From Rhodobacter sp. (GTDB lineage Bacteria; Pseudomonadota; Alphaproteobacteria; Rhodobacterales; Rhodobacteraceae): DNA of 42,730 bases. The translations under genes were made by a program, and so were the position numbers. Location of the stretch: contig JADCEF010000111.1 in assembly GCA_020250445.1 (NCBI GenBank), forward strand, positions 1-42,730, given 5' to 3'. This document shows, piece after piece, positions 35,420 through 42,730 of this stretch. Each line of letters opens with the position of its first letter. Position 1 is the first letter of the stretch. Below the pieces are notes generated by a model, which saw only the letters and a program-made list of their open reading frames with translations, was not told the origin of the DNA and ran no database searches.

Positions 35420-36774
35420 TGCGGATCATGGCACGTCTGGCCTGCCTTGTCCTTCTCTCGGCCTGTGCCCTTCCCGCCGGGGTGCCAGAACGCCGGACCC
35501 CCGCCATCGCGGACCTGCCTGCGATGAAGACCTTTCCCCCCGGCCAGGCCAAACCCCCGCAGCGCAGCAATGCCGGCATCGCGCGCGACATCCTTGCGCT
35601 GGAATTCCAGATGGAAAGCGGGCGCGATCTGCCCCGGCTGACCCGGTTTTCCGGGCCGATCACCCTTGCCCTGACCGGCGATGTGCCCCCCACGGCGGCA
35701 ACCGATCTGTCCCGGCTGCTGGACCGGCTGCGCGCCGAGGCCGGCATCGACGTCACGCCCGTTGCCGCCGGACCGGCCTCGATCACGGTGGAATTCCTGC
35801 CGCGCCGCCGGTTGCAGGCGGTGGTGCCGCAGGCCGCCTGTTTCGTCGTGCCGCGCGTTTCAAACTGGTCAGAGTACCGCCGCGCCCGCCGCACCGACCG
35901 GGTGGACTGGACAAGGCTGACCACGCGCGACCGGGTGGCCGTCTTCATCCCGTCCGATACCGCACCCCAGGAAATCCGCGATTGCCTGCACGAGGAAGTG
36001 GCGCAGGCCCTGGGCCCGCTGAACGATCTTTTTGAACTGTCGGACTCGGTGTTCAATGACGACAATTTCCATACGGTGCTGACCGGCTTCGACATGCTGG
36101 TGCTGAGGGTTCATTACGCACCCGAACTTGCAAACGGCATGGACAGGGCGGCGGTGGCGGCCCGGCTTCCGGCTGTTCTTTCCCGGCTCAATCCCGGCGG
36201 CGGTCCGGGCACCCCCCTGCCGCCCTCCCCCACGCCACGCCCCTGGATCGAAGCCATGGAGACGGCATTGGGACCGAAGGGGACCCCCGATCAGCGCCGG
36301 TCGGCGGCCCGGCAGGCCCTGCAGATCGCCCGGTCCGAAGGCTGGGCCGACAGCCGACTTGGCTTCAGCTTTTTCGCCGTCGGGCGGCTCGGCCTGGCCG
36401 ATGACGCGGATGCGGCTGTCGGTGCTCTGGCGGATGCGGCCCGGATTTACCGGACCCTGCCCGATGCCGACATTCACGTCGCCCATATCGATGTGCAGAT
36501 GGCGGCCCTTGCCCTGTCTGCGGGCCAGCCTGCCGATGCGATCAAACTGGCGAACCGGGCGATGCCGGCTGTCACCCGGTCGGAAAATGCGGCCCTTCTG
36601 GCCAGCCTGCTGATGATCAAGGCCGAAGCGCTGGAGATGACCGGAAACCCGGTTCAGGCACAGGCCCTGCGGCTCGACAGCTTTGGCTGGGCGCGCTATG
36701 GCTTTGGCACGGAGGATGAGGTGCGCAGGCATCTGACGGAATTCTCCTTGTTGTCGCCGTTGCAGGGCGGCTGA
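35419..36774 (+). CDS. DUF2927 domain lipoprotein
   Basis: The 451-aa protein has a lipoprotein signal (MARLACLVLLSAC, lipobox LSAC), so it is probably anchored in the outer or inner membrane on the periplasmic side. Residues ~45-230 form the DUF2927 domain, including RFSGPITLALTGDVPP, ITVEFLPRRRLQAVVPQAACFVVPRV and ALGPLNDLFELSDSVFNDDNF. The C-terminal ~180 residues are alpha-helical and resemble TPR-like pairs. A second ATG at 35428 would also keep the lipobox. It lies between moxR and the VWA gene, so it is a probable partner; the function is unknown. Confidence 0.82.
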   Translation: MRIMARLACLVLLSACALPAGVPERRTPAIADLPAMKTFPPGQAKPPQRSNAGIARDILALEFQMESGRDLPRLTRFSGPITLALTGDVPPTAATDLSRLLDRLRAEAGIDVTPVAAGPASITVEFLPRRRLQAVVPQAACFVVPRVSNWSEYRRARRTDRVDWTRLTTRDRVAVFIPSDTAPQEIRDCLHEEVAQALGPLNDLFELSDSVFNDDNFHTVLTGFDMLVLRVHYAPELANGMDRAAVAARLPAVLSRLNPGGGPGTPLPPSPTPRPWIEAMETALGPKGTPDQRRSAARQALQIARSEGWADSRLGFSFFAVGRLGLADDADAAVGALADAARIYRTLPDADIHVAHIDVQMAALALSAGQPADAIKLANRAMPAVTRSENAALLASLLMIKAEALEMTGNPVQAQALRLDSFGWARYGFGTEDEVRRHLTEFSLLSPLQGG

Positions 36775-36819
36775 CGCAACCCGACAGCGCCGGGCCGACC
36801 GTGCCTTTGGCGGAAAGGC

Positions 36820-36990
36820 ATGACCATGATCATTCTTGCGGCCTTGGTGTTCGGCGCACTGACCGGATGGGGCGTCGCCCGGCGGCGCGGCGGGCGCGGC
36901 CTGGACCAGCTGCAATATGCCGCCGGCTACGGCATTGCCTTTGGCATCCTGGGGGTCTTCGTGACCATCCTGGTCAGCCGGATGGTCTAG
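36820..36990 (+). CDS. 56-aa membrane protein of the MoxR/VWA cluster
   Basis: The short gene reads MTMIILAALVFGALTGWGVA, then RRRGGRGLDQLQYAAGYGIA and a second hydrophobic helix FGILGVFVTILVSRMV. Two membrane segments are joined by a positively charged loop. It begins 45 bases after the DUF2927 gene (site aaagg) and ends 3 bases before the VWA gene. A protein of this kind commonly sits just ahead of the CoxE-like gene in Rhodobacteraceae (from memory). A role as a membrane anchor is an inference. Confidence 0.8.
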   Translation: MTMIILAALVFGALTGWGVARRRGGRGLDQLQYAAGYGIAFGILGVFVTILVSRMV

Positions 36991-36993
36991 GCC

Positions 36994-38178
36994 GTGTTCC
37001 TGCCCTTTTTTGAAACGCTGCGCCGCACCGGGGTTCCGGTGTCCTTGGGCGAATATCTGGCGTTTTTGGACGGCATGGCGGCGGGACTTGCGACGTATGA
37101 CGCCGAAGGTTTCTACTTTCTGGCGCGCACCGTCATGGTGAAGGACGAACGCCACATTGACCGTTTCGACCGCGCCTTCGCCGAAAGCTTCCGGGGGCTG
37201 AAGCATGTGACGGCGCAGGATGTGCTGGAGGCGGTCGATCTGCCCGCAGGCTGGCTGGCGCGGATGGCCGAAAAGCACCTGACCGCAGAAGAAAAGGCCG
37301 CGATCAAGGCGCTTGGCGGTTTCGACGCGCTGATGGACACCCTGAAGAAACGGCTGGAACAGCAGAAGGGCCGGCACGAAGGCGGCTCGGCATGGATCGG
37401 CACGGCGGGAACCTCGCCCTTCGGTGCCCATGGCTACAACCCCGAAGGCGTGCGGATCGGGCAGGACGAAAGCCGCCATCAGCGCGCGGTCAAGGTCTGG
37501 GACCGGCGCGAGTTCCGCAATCTGGACGACAGGGTGGAACTGGGCACCCGCAACATCAAGGTCGCCCTGCGCCGCCTGCGCAAATGGGCGCGCAGCGGGG
37601 CGGTGGACGAGCTTGACCTTGACGGCACGATCCGCGCCACCGCCGAACAGGGCTGGCTTGACGTGCAGCTGCGCCCCGAACGGCGCAACGCCGTCAAGCT
37701 GCTGCTGTTTCTGGACGCAGGCGGCTCGATGGACCCCCATGTCCGGGTGATGGAGGAGCTGTTCTCGGCCGCGCGCAGCGAATTCGGGCAGTTGAGGGTA
37801 TTCTACTTTCACAATTGCCTTTATGAGGGTGTCTGGACCGACAATCGCCGCCGCTGGGACGCGCAGACCCCGACCATGGACCTGCTGCGCACCTACGGCT
37901 CTGACTGCCGCTGCCTGTTTGTTGGCGACGCCAGCATGAGCCCCTATGAGCTGCTGCACCCCGGTGGTGCCAGTGAACACTGGAATGCCGAAACCGGTCA
38001 GGTCTGGCTGGAACGTGCCCGGGCACAGTGGCCGCATTCGGTCTGGATCAACCCGGTGCCGGAAAGGTTCTGGGACCGGACCCGGACCATCACCCTGATC
38101 CGGCGTATCTTTGACGGACGCATGGTGCCGATGACGCTGGACGGTCTGGGACGCGCCATGCGCGAGGTGGCGCGGTGA
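36994..38178 (+). CDS. CoxE-like VWA-domain protein
   Basis: The 394-aa protein has an N-terminal helical domain (LPFFETLRRTGVPVSLGEYLAFLDGMAAGL), a charged linker (KKRLEQQKGRHEGG) and a C-terminal von Willebrand A domain with the MIDAS motif FLDAGGSMDPHV and FYFHNCLYEGVW, TYGSDCRCLFVGDASM. CoxE-like proteins work with MoxR ATPases in cofactor maturation, as in CO dehydrogenase. No molybdenum hydroxylase is in this window. The start is GTG at 36994, 3 bases after the small membrane gene. Its stop overlaps the next start (GTGA). Confidence 0.9.
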   Translation: MFLPFFETLRRTGVPVSLGEYLAFLDGMAAGLATYDAEGFYFLARTVMVKDERHIDRFDRAFAESFRGLKHVTAQDVLEAVDLPAGWLARMAEKHLTAEEKAAIKALGGFDALMDTLKKRLEQQKGRHEGGSAWIGTAGTSPFGAHGYNPEGVRIGQDESRHQRAVKVWDRREFRNLDDRVELGTRNIKVALRRLRKWARSGAVDELDLDGTIRATAEQGWLDVQLRPERRNAVKLLLFLDAGGSMDPHVRVMEELFSAARSEFGQLRVFYFHNCLYEGVWTDNRRRWDAQTPTMDLLRTYGSDCRCLFVGDASMSPYELLHPGGASEHWNAETGQVWLERARAQWPHSVWINPVPERFWDRTRTITLIRRIFDGRMVPMTLDGLGRAMREVAR

Positions 38179-38486
38179 CGCGCGCAGCCCGCCGCCCGCG
38201 CTGGCTGATCGCGGCCTTCGGGCTGGCGCTGGTCCTGTTCATCGCCTTTGCGCTGCACGCGCTGTGGGTGGTCACACATCTGGACCCGTCGCCCGGCCCG
38301 GTCCAGGCCTGGATGACGCCCGGCTATATCGTGCGCACCTATGACATCCCGCCCGAGGTCATGGCGCAAGCGCTTGGGCTTGAACCCGGATCGGCGCGCG
38401 GCAAGACACTGGAAGAGATTGCCGCAGCACGCGGCGTCCCGCTGGCAGCACTGCTTGCGTCGGTGCAGGCCGTGGTGCCCCGGTGA
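38175..38486 (+). CDS. Small one-TM protein with WMTP motif, paralogue 1
   Basis: The 103-aa protein has one N-terminal membrane helix (WLIAAFGLALVLFIAFALHA) and a soluble domain with VQAWMTPGYIVRTYDIPPEVMAQALGL and a helical end TLEEIAAARGVPLAALLASVQ. It is homologous to the protein at 39130-39462: both share HA-(L/V)-WV after the helix, the WMTP motif, LGL and the RG-x(6)-LL helix pair. It starts by GTGA overlap with the VWA gene and ends by GTGA overlap with a DedA gene, so it is translationally coupled to both. The family is not known to me. Confidence 0.78.
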   Translation: MTRAARRPRWLIAAFGLALVLFIAFALHALWVVTHLDPSPGPVQAWMTPGYIVRTYDIPPEVMAQALGLEPGSARGKTLEEIAAARGVPLAALLASVQAVVPR

Positions 38487-39076
38487 CCGACACGCTGCTG
38501 GCGCTGGTTCCCGAACATGGCGCGCTGGTGCTGTTCCTTGCCACCTTCCTGTCCTGTCTTGCGCTGCCGATCCCGTCGTCACTTCTGATGCTGGCAGCCG
38601 GGGCCTTTGTGGCATCCGGCGATCTGGCCGCCCTGCCCGTGGTGGGCGCTGCCCTGTCCGGCGCGGTTCTGGGCGACCAGGCGGGCTACGGCATCGGGCA
38701 TTCCGGCGGTATCCGCCTTTGGTCGCAGCTTCTTGCGGGCCGCAAAACCGGCCCGCCGGCCCGCCGCGCCGCGCGGGCGCTGCACCGGCGCGGCGGAATC
38801 ACCGTCTATCTCAGCCGCTGGCTGTTCAGCGCGCTTGGCCCCTGGGTCAACTTCGCCGCCGGGGCGACACGGCTTGGCTGGTGGCGCTTTTCGCTGGCCA
38901 GCCTGCTGGGGGAAACCACCTGGGTTGCGCTGTATGTCGGCCTGGGCTTTGTCTTCGGCGCGCGGCTGCAGGAAACGGGGGCCGCCGCCGGGTCGGTCAT
39001 CGGCGCGCTGGCCGCAGGGCTGGTTGCGGTGCTGCTGGGCCGCGCCCTGTGGCAGCGGCGGCGCAGAACCGCTTGA
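38483..39076 (+). CDS. DedA-family membrane protein, paralogue 1
   Basis: The 197-aa protein shows DedA/SNARE-associated topology: HGALVLFLATFLSCLALPIPSSLLMLAAGAFVA, GAVLGDQAGYGIGHSGG, then LSRWLFSALGPWVNFAAGATRLGWWRF and a last hydrophobic helix. DedA proteins are inner-membrane transporters, some being lipid flippases (undecaprenyl phosphate or phospholipid). The usual RxxPGxR-type motif is replaced by SRWLFSALGPWVN. The start GTG at 38483 overlaps the stop of the small WMTP gene. A second copy of the pair follows. Confidence 0.86.
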   Translation: MTDTLLALVPEHGALVLFLATFLSCLALPIPSSLLMLAAGAFVASGDLAALPVVGAALSGAVLGDQAGYGIGHSGGIRLWSQLLAGRKTGPPARRAARALHRRGGITVYLSRWLFSALGPWVNFAAGATRLGWWRFSLASLLGETTWVALYVGLGFVFGARLQETGAAAGSVIGALAAGLVAVLLGRALWQRRRRTA

Positions 39077-39129
39077 AAAGCTGCCGCCTTGCGGCCAGCA
39101 TCGCGAACAGCGATGGGGACAGACAGACG

Positions 39130-39462
39130 ATGTCAGACCAGACCAACCGGCACCCGGTGCTGACCGGAACATTTTTGGTGCTGCTTGCCATCGCCCTTGG
39201 CTTTGGCACACATGCGGTCTGGGTGTTCTCCACCCGGGTCCTGGGTTCCCAGGCACCGCAGGTCGAAGGCTGGATGACGCCGCGCCATGTGATCGCGGTC
39301 TTCAACCTGCCCCGCGATGCCCTGGCCCCGGTTCTGGGGCTGACAGGCGGGGATACGCCCTTTTCCAGCCTGAACGATCTGGCGGCACAGCGCGGCCTGG
39401 CACCCGAAGTGCTGCTTGAGCAGGTGCGGCAGGCCATCGGCAAGGCAGGGGGTGGCGCATGA
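39130..39462 (+). CDS. Small one-TM protein with WMTP motif, paralogue 2
   Basis: The 110-aa protein has an N-terminal membrane helix (VLTGTFLVLLAIALGFGTHAVWV) and a soluble part VEGWMTPRHVIAVFNLPRDALAPVLGL, SLNDLAAQRGLAPEVLLEQV. It matches paralogue 1 along its whole length while the sequences have diverged, so the duplication is old. The ATG at 39130 starts 53 bases after DedA 1. Its stop overlaps DedA 2 (ATGA). The fold of the soluble part is unknown to me; the terminal helices could bind a partner. Confidence 0.78.
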   Translation: MSDQTNRHPVLTGTFLVLLAIALGFGTHAVWVFSTRVLGSQAPQVEGWMTPRHVIAVFNLPRDALAPVLGLTGGDTPFSSLNDLAAQRGLAPEVLLEQVRQAIGKAGGGA

Positions 39463-40055
39463 TCGCCGAACTTTACGCCCTGATCCCGCGCCATGGTGCT
39501 TCGGTGCTGTTTCTGGCTGCGCTTCTGTCCTGCGCGGGCGTGCCGATCCCGACCTCGGCGCTGATGCTGGCGGCAGGTGCCTTTATTGCCTCGGGCGACA
39601 TGCAGTTTCTTCCCGTTGCGCTGACCACGCTTGTGGGTGCCATTCTGGGCGATCAGATCGGCTATGGCGCGGGCCGCGCGGGCGGGCAGCCCCTGTGGGA
39701 GCGCTTCCGCGTCAGGCCGCAATTCACGCCTCTGATGGACCGCGCCCGCGCGGAACTGGACCGGCGCGCGGTGATCGCCGTGATCATCAGCCGCTTCCCG
39801 CTGTCGGCCCTTGGCCCCTGGATCAACCTGGCCTCGGGGGCCACCCGCATCGCCTGGCATCGCTTTACGCTGGGTGTGCTGGTGGGTGATGCCGTCTGGA
39901 TTCTGGCCTATCTGGGCACCGGGGCCTTCTTTGCCCACAAGGTCAAGGACCTTGGCACGACGATGACCTCTGCCGTGATCGCCCTGACAGCACTTGCGGC
40001 GGCCATCTGGCTGGGGCGGCAGCTGTGGATTCGGCGGCGGCCGCACGCCGCATGA
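39459..40055 (+). CDS. DedA-family membrane protein, paralogue 2
   Basis: The 198-aa protein parallels paralogue 1: HGASVLFLAALLSCAGVPIPTSALMLAAGAFIASGD, GAILGDQIGYGAGRAGG and ISRFPLSALGPWINLASGATRIAWHRF. It too has SALGPW(V/I)N in place of the usual DedA PGxR region, which marks both as one subfamily. It is coupled by ATGA to the small WMTP protein before it. Differences in the central loop (LWERFRVRPQFTPLMDRARAEL) suggest distinct partners or substrates. The role is inferred to be in the envelope. Confidence 0.86.
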   Translation: MIAELYALIPRHGASVLFLAALLSCAGVPIPTSALMLAAGAFIASGDMQFLPVALTTLVGAILGDQIGYGAGRAGGQPLWERFRVRPQFTPLMDRARAELDRRAVIAVIISRFPLSALGPWINLASGATRIAWHRFTLGVLVGDAVWILAYLGTGAFFAHKVKDLGTTMTSAVIALTALAAAIWLGRQLWIRRRPHAA

Positions 40056-40098
40056 TCTGCCCCTTTGCGCCGCCCGGATCGCACCCCATATTCGCGCC

Positions 40099-40785
40099 AT
40101 GCTGACGTTCCTTCCCATCCTGCTGACGCTGGCCTACGGCCTTGCCATGTACCGCTTTTCGGTCTGGCGGACGCTGAAGACGCTTGATGCAAACTCGCGC
40201 ATCCTGGACGAGCCGGAGATCACCGCCCTGACCGCGCGCATGGCGCAGGCGCTGGACCTGCCGCAGGTGACGGTCCATCTTTATGACGTTGATATCGTCA
40301 ACGGACTGGCCGCACCCGATGGCCGCGTCTTTCTGACGCGCGGGTTTCTGAACCAGTACCGGTCGGGCAAGGTCACGGCCGACGAACTGGCCTCTGTCAT
40401 CGCGCATGAACTGGGCCATGTTGCCCTTGGCCATGCGCGGCGGCGGATGATTGACTTTACCGGCCAGAACGCGCTGATGATGATCCTGTCGACCTTTCTG
40501 TCGCGGCTGATCCCCGGCGTGGGCGTTCTGATCGCTCGCACCATCACCGTCGCCTTGGCCGCCCATCTGTCGCGCAGCGACGAGCACGAGGCCGATGCCT
40601 ATGCCAGCGCCCTGCTGGTCAAATCCGGGATCGGCACCGGGGCGCAGAAGTCGCTGTTCCGCAAGCTGGGTGCCCTGACCGGATCGCCCGCCTCCGGCAT
40701 CCCGGCCTGGCTGATGAGCCACCCCGGCACCGAAGACCGCATCCGCGCGATTGAGGCGCGCGAGGCGCGCTGGTTTCAGACCTGA
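40099..40785 (+). CDS. M48-family zinc metallopeptidase (HtpX/Oma1-like)
   Basis: The 228-aa protein has an N-terminal membrane helix (MLTFLPILLTLAYGLAMY), the zinc site HELGH in VIAHELGHVALGHARRR, a second hydrophobic hairpin (LIPGVGVLIARTITVALAAHL) and the third ligand in SDEHEADAYA, then SHPGTEDRIRAI. It is a short M48 peptidase, likely in membrane-protein quality control. It follows DedA 2 by 43 bases and is probably the last gene of the cluster. Its 3' end overlaps the convergent PIN gene by 10 bases. Confidence 0.88.
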   Translation: MLTFLPILLTLAYGLAMYRFSVWRTLKTLDANSRILDEPEITALTARMAQALDLPQVTVHLYDVDIVNGLAAPDGRVFLTRGFLNQYRSGKVTADELASVIAHELGHVALGHARRRMIDFTGQNALMMILSTFLSRLIPGVGVLIARTITVALAAHLSRSDEHEADAYASALLVKSGIGTGAQKSLFRKLGALTGSPASGIPAWLMSHPGTEDRIRAIEAREARWFQT

Positions 40786-41321
40786 TCTATCGCCTTGCCA
40801 AGCCGGGGCAGCCGCGCCCGCTTCAGCAGGGTGCGCAGCGGCTGCGGGCGGCCCGAAAGCCGTTCCGCCTCGGTGCGCACGGCCTCTACCACGCCCGAAA
40901 CAGCCGCGGGGTGATGCGACCACAATTCCCACAGGAACCCGTCGGGGTCGCGCCGCGCAAGACCCTCCGCAGCCAGCACATGGCGCGGAAAATCGGCGGC
41001 GTTGAAGGTCAGGATCGCATCCGCGCCTGCCGCGATCGCCACCGCCAGAACATGGCGGTCATTGTCATCGGGCAGCGTCAGGCGCGCCTCGATCGCCGGG
41101 CGCGCCGGAACGCAGGCGGCGGGAAAGGCTGCGCGCAGCAGGGCCACCTCGCCCCGCGCCACGGTTTCGGCCCCGGCCCCCAGCCTGCGCGTGGCACGCG
41201 CCCATTCTTCCAGAATGCGGTCTGACCACAGCGGAACAAACAGGCCCGCCCGTGCCACGCCGATCAGGATCTCGCGCAGCACCGAGGGGTAAAGCACACA
41301 GGCGTCAAGAACGACCTTCAT
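40776..41321 (-). CDS. PIN-domain protein (toxin-like nuclease), no antitoxin seen
   Basis: The 181-aa protein starts MKVVLDACVLYPSVLREILI with the first PIN Asp, and has WSDRILEEWARAT, then LPDDNDRHVLAVAIAAGADAILTFNAADFP carrying the late acidic residues. PIN proteins cut RNA and often act as toxins. Here there is no antitoxin gene: the start overlaps the stop of an rRNA methyltransferase (ATGA). That coupling suggests an RNA-processing partner or an orphan toxin. The C-terminal ~50 residues (SGVVEAVRTEAERLSG...) are helical. Confidence 0.8.
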   Translation of the reverse strand: MKVVLDACVLYPSVLREILIGVARAGLFVPLWSDRILEEWARATRRLGAGAETVARGEVALLRAAFPAACVPARPAIEARLTLPDDNDRHVLAVAIAAGADAILTFNAADFPRHVLAAEGLARRDPDGFLWELWSHHPAAVSGVVEAVRTEAERLSGRPQPLRTLLKRARLPRLGKAIDQV

Positions 41322-42544
41322 CCGTCCAGCCGGAAGACCAGCGCCTTCAGATAGCCGCTTTCGGCCAGCTGCGGCAGCATCGGATGATCCGGCCCGGCAA
41401 AGCCGGTGTGCAAAAGCTGCGCCCGCCGTCCGCCGCGCCCGATGCCGCGCCCGCTGGCATTGCGCAACGCTGTCAGGTCCACCGCATGGGAACAGGAACA
41501 CAGCACCAGAAAGCCGCCCGGCGCCACCAGCGGGGCAGCCAGACGCGCCAGCCGTTCATAGGCGCGCAACCCCGCCTCCAGCGCCGGTTTCGCCGGGGCA
41601 AAGGCGGGCGGATCGCAGATCAGCAGATCATACTGCGCGCCGTCCTGCGCCAGGTCTTCCAGCACGGCAAAGGCATCGCCCTGCCGCGTGGCAAAGCGGT
41701 CTGCCATGCCGCTGGCCGCAGCCCCCTGCCGGGCCAGGGCCAGCGCCGCGTCCGAGGCATCGACCGCAAGCGCGCTGGCCGCCCCGCCCGCCAGTGCCGC
41801 AAGGGCAAAGCCGCCGACATGGCTGAACATGTCCAAGACCCGCGCGCCCCGCGCCAGGCGCTGCACAAAGGCATGGTTCGGGCGCTGGTCAAAGAACAGG
41901 CCGGTCTTCTGCCCGCCCAGCACATCGGCCATGTAGGTGGCCCCGTTCATCGTCACCGGCACGGGGCCGCCGATCTCTCCGCTCAGGATCACGGTTTCCT
42001 CGGCCAGTCCTTCCAGCCCGCGCGACCGCCCGGTGCCGTTCTTGACCACCGCAGACACACCCGTCACCGCGCGCAGGGCGGCGGCGAGCACCTTGATATG
42101 CGTCTCGGCCCAGGCGGCATTGGGCTGGATCACCGCGACATCGCCGAACCGGTCGATCACCACGCCGGGAAGGCCATCGGCCTCGGCATGGACAAGGCGG
42201 TAGAAGGGCGCGTCGAACAACCGCGCGCGCAGCGCCAGCGCCGTGGTCAGGCGGCGCGCGAACCAGTCCTGATCGATCTGCGCATCAGGATCGCGGTCCA
42301 GCACCCGGGCGATGATCCTGGATTTTGTGTTTACGGTCACCAGCGCCAGCGGGCGGCGGTCGGCATCTTCCAGCACGGCCAGCGCGCCGGGGGCCAGGCC
42401 CTGCGTGCGCCGGTCGGTGACCAATTCGTCGGCATAGACCCAAGGGAAGCCATGGCGGATCGCCCGTGCTTCGGCCTTCGGCTTCAGCCGGACGGTGGGG
42501 CGGGAAAACGATGCGGGCACGGCGGGTATTGCGGGCGATGTCAT
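41318..42544 (-). CDS. Class I SAM-dependent rRNA methyltransferase (RlmI family)
   Basis: The 408-aa protein resembles RlmI, which methylates a cytosine of 23S rRNA. It has an N-terminal PUA-like domain (RLKPKAEARAIRHGFPWVYADEL), LPGVVIDRFGDVAVIQ, the SAM-binding VLDMFSHVGGFALAAL, the motif LLICDPPAF and CSCSHAV with the catalytic cysteines. The start at 42544 follows aggacgggg. It is coupled to the PIN gene downstream (ATGA). The exact target base is inferred from the family. Confidence 0.9.
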   Translation of the reverse strand: MTSPAIPAVPASFSRPTVRLKPKAEARAIRHGFPWVYADELVTDRRTQGLAPGALAVLEDADRRPLALVTVNTKSRIIARVLDRDPDAQIDQDWFARRLTTALALRARLFDAPFYRLVHAEADGLPGVVIDRFGDVAVIQPNAAWAETHIKVLAAALRAVTGVSAVVKNGTGRSRGLEGLAEETVILSGEIGGPVPVTMNGATYMADVLGGQKTGLFFDQRPNHAFVQRLARGARVLDMFSHVGGFALAALAGGAASALAVDASDAALALARQGAAASGMADRFATRQGDAFAVLEDLAQDGAQYDLLICDPPAFAPAKPALEAGLRAYERLARLAAPLVAPGGFLVLCSCSHAVDLTALRNASGRGIGRGGRRAQLLHTGFAGPDHPMLPQLAESGYLKALVFRLDG

Positions 42545-42602
42545 GTCCCCGTCCTACTGCGTTCCCGCCGGGCGGGAAAGGGGCGTGGAAAGGATGCCAG
42601 GG

Positions 42603-42730
42603 CTATCGCATTTGGCCGATGATTGATTTTGCGAAGTCATCGGACCATCCTGCGCGTTTGCGTTTTCGGGAGACGGGGAGTTTGGGGCGGGCCTTTTGCA
42701 GGATGTTGAGGGTGAGCTTTCTCAGAATGC
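42603..42730 (-). mobile_element. ISAs1-family transposase, C-terminal fragment at window edge
   Basis: Reading the minus strand in from the right edge gives ILRKLTLNILQKARPKL, then PVSRKRKRAGWSDDFAKSI and IGQMR before a TAG (42603-42605). The LRxLxLNI start, the basic stretch and the AGWxDxF motif are those of the C-terminus of ISAs1-family transposases. The rest lies outside the window, so whether the element is intact cannot be told. Upstream of it, 42545-42602 is a short spacer. Confidence 0.75.

Noticed and set aside
35869-38037. 722-codon minus-strand open frame across the VWA gene
   Set aside because: It is a shadow of the DUF2927, 56-aa and VWA genes, which have clear motifs on the plus strand.
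1-42730. CRISPR arrays
   Set aside because: No regularly spaced short direct repeats were seen; the repeats found are single-pair or palindromic.

Overview
The window is GC-rich, mostly densely coded chromosomal DNA from an alphaproteobacterium, most likely Rhodobacteraceae/Paracoccaceae. This rests on family content: a DksA lacking most zinc-finger cysteines, an L25/Ctc gene next to pth, DUF2927, DUF6525 and DUF2237 genes, a MoxR/CoxE-like pair, a cyanide-insensitive-type bd oxidase, and IS5- and ISAs1-family transposase pieces. No rRNA, tRNA or CRISPR array was seen.

Region 1 (1-3560) is an accessory patch. A frame-broken IS5-family transposase runs in from the left edge, and its right end cuts into the 3' end of a ParE-type toxin gene. 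A 436-bp direct repeat (785-1220 and 3123-3558) carries this small antitoxin/ParE pair twice. Between the copies lie a palindrome-dense non-coding stretch, an AT-rich gene for a SIR2-like (NAD-binding fold) protein, and an 86-bp decayed copy of the lepA 3' end. The layout suggests that the lepA-tail/TA junction was duplicated or re-imported, with the SIR2-like gene as cargo.

Region 2 (3560-17950) is housekeeping: lepA, a small secreted protein, rpmB, ychF, trpA, a MarR-regulated Tat-exported nitroreductase-like operon with a clear operator/promoter, an FMN-dependent lactate dehydrogenase, an MFS transporter, rplY(ctc), an ABM-domain monooxygenase, pth, a Ca2+/H+ antiporter, a DUF2237 protein and trpB. 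trpA and trpB are about 8 kb apart on opposite strands.

Region 3 (17950-29770) holds an aldehyde dehydrogenase, a DUF2332 protein, a 1-Cys peroxiredoxin, a COG0523 GTPase with a Zur-box-like palindrome and a DUF6525 gene behind it, then pnp and rpsO split by a Doc-type toxin/antitoxin pair, a decayed alpha/beta hydrolase and a DUF1643 protein. It has several gene-poor stretches with coding fragments and dispersed repeats.

Region 4 (29770-42730) has cydAB (CioAB type), an FAD monooxygenase, dksA, then a tightly packed plus-strand cluster: MoxR ATPase, DUF2927 lipoprotein, a 56-aa membrane protein, a CoxE-like VWA protein, two tandem copies of a two-gene unit (one-TM small protein with a WMTP motif plus a DedA-family protein), and an M48 metallopeptidase. 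Four-base start/stop overlaps link many of these genes. It is the best candidate here for an undescribed system: an AAA+/VWA chaperone pair acting with envelope proteins. The window ends with an RlmI-type methyltransferase coupled to a PIN-domain gene, and the C-terminus of an ISAs1-family transposase.
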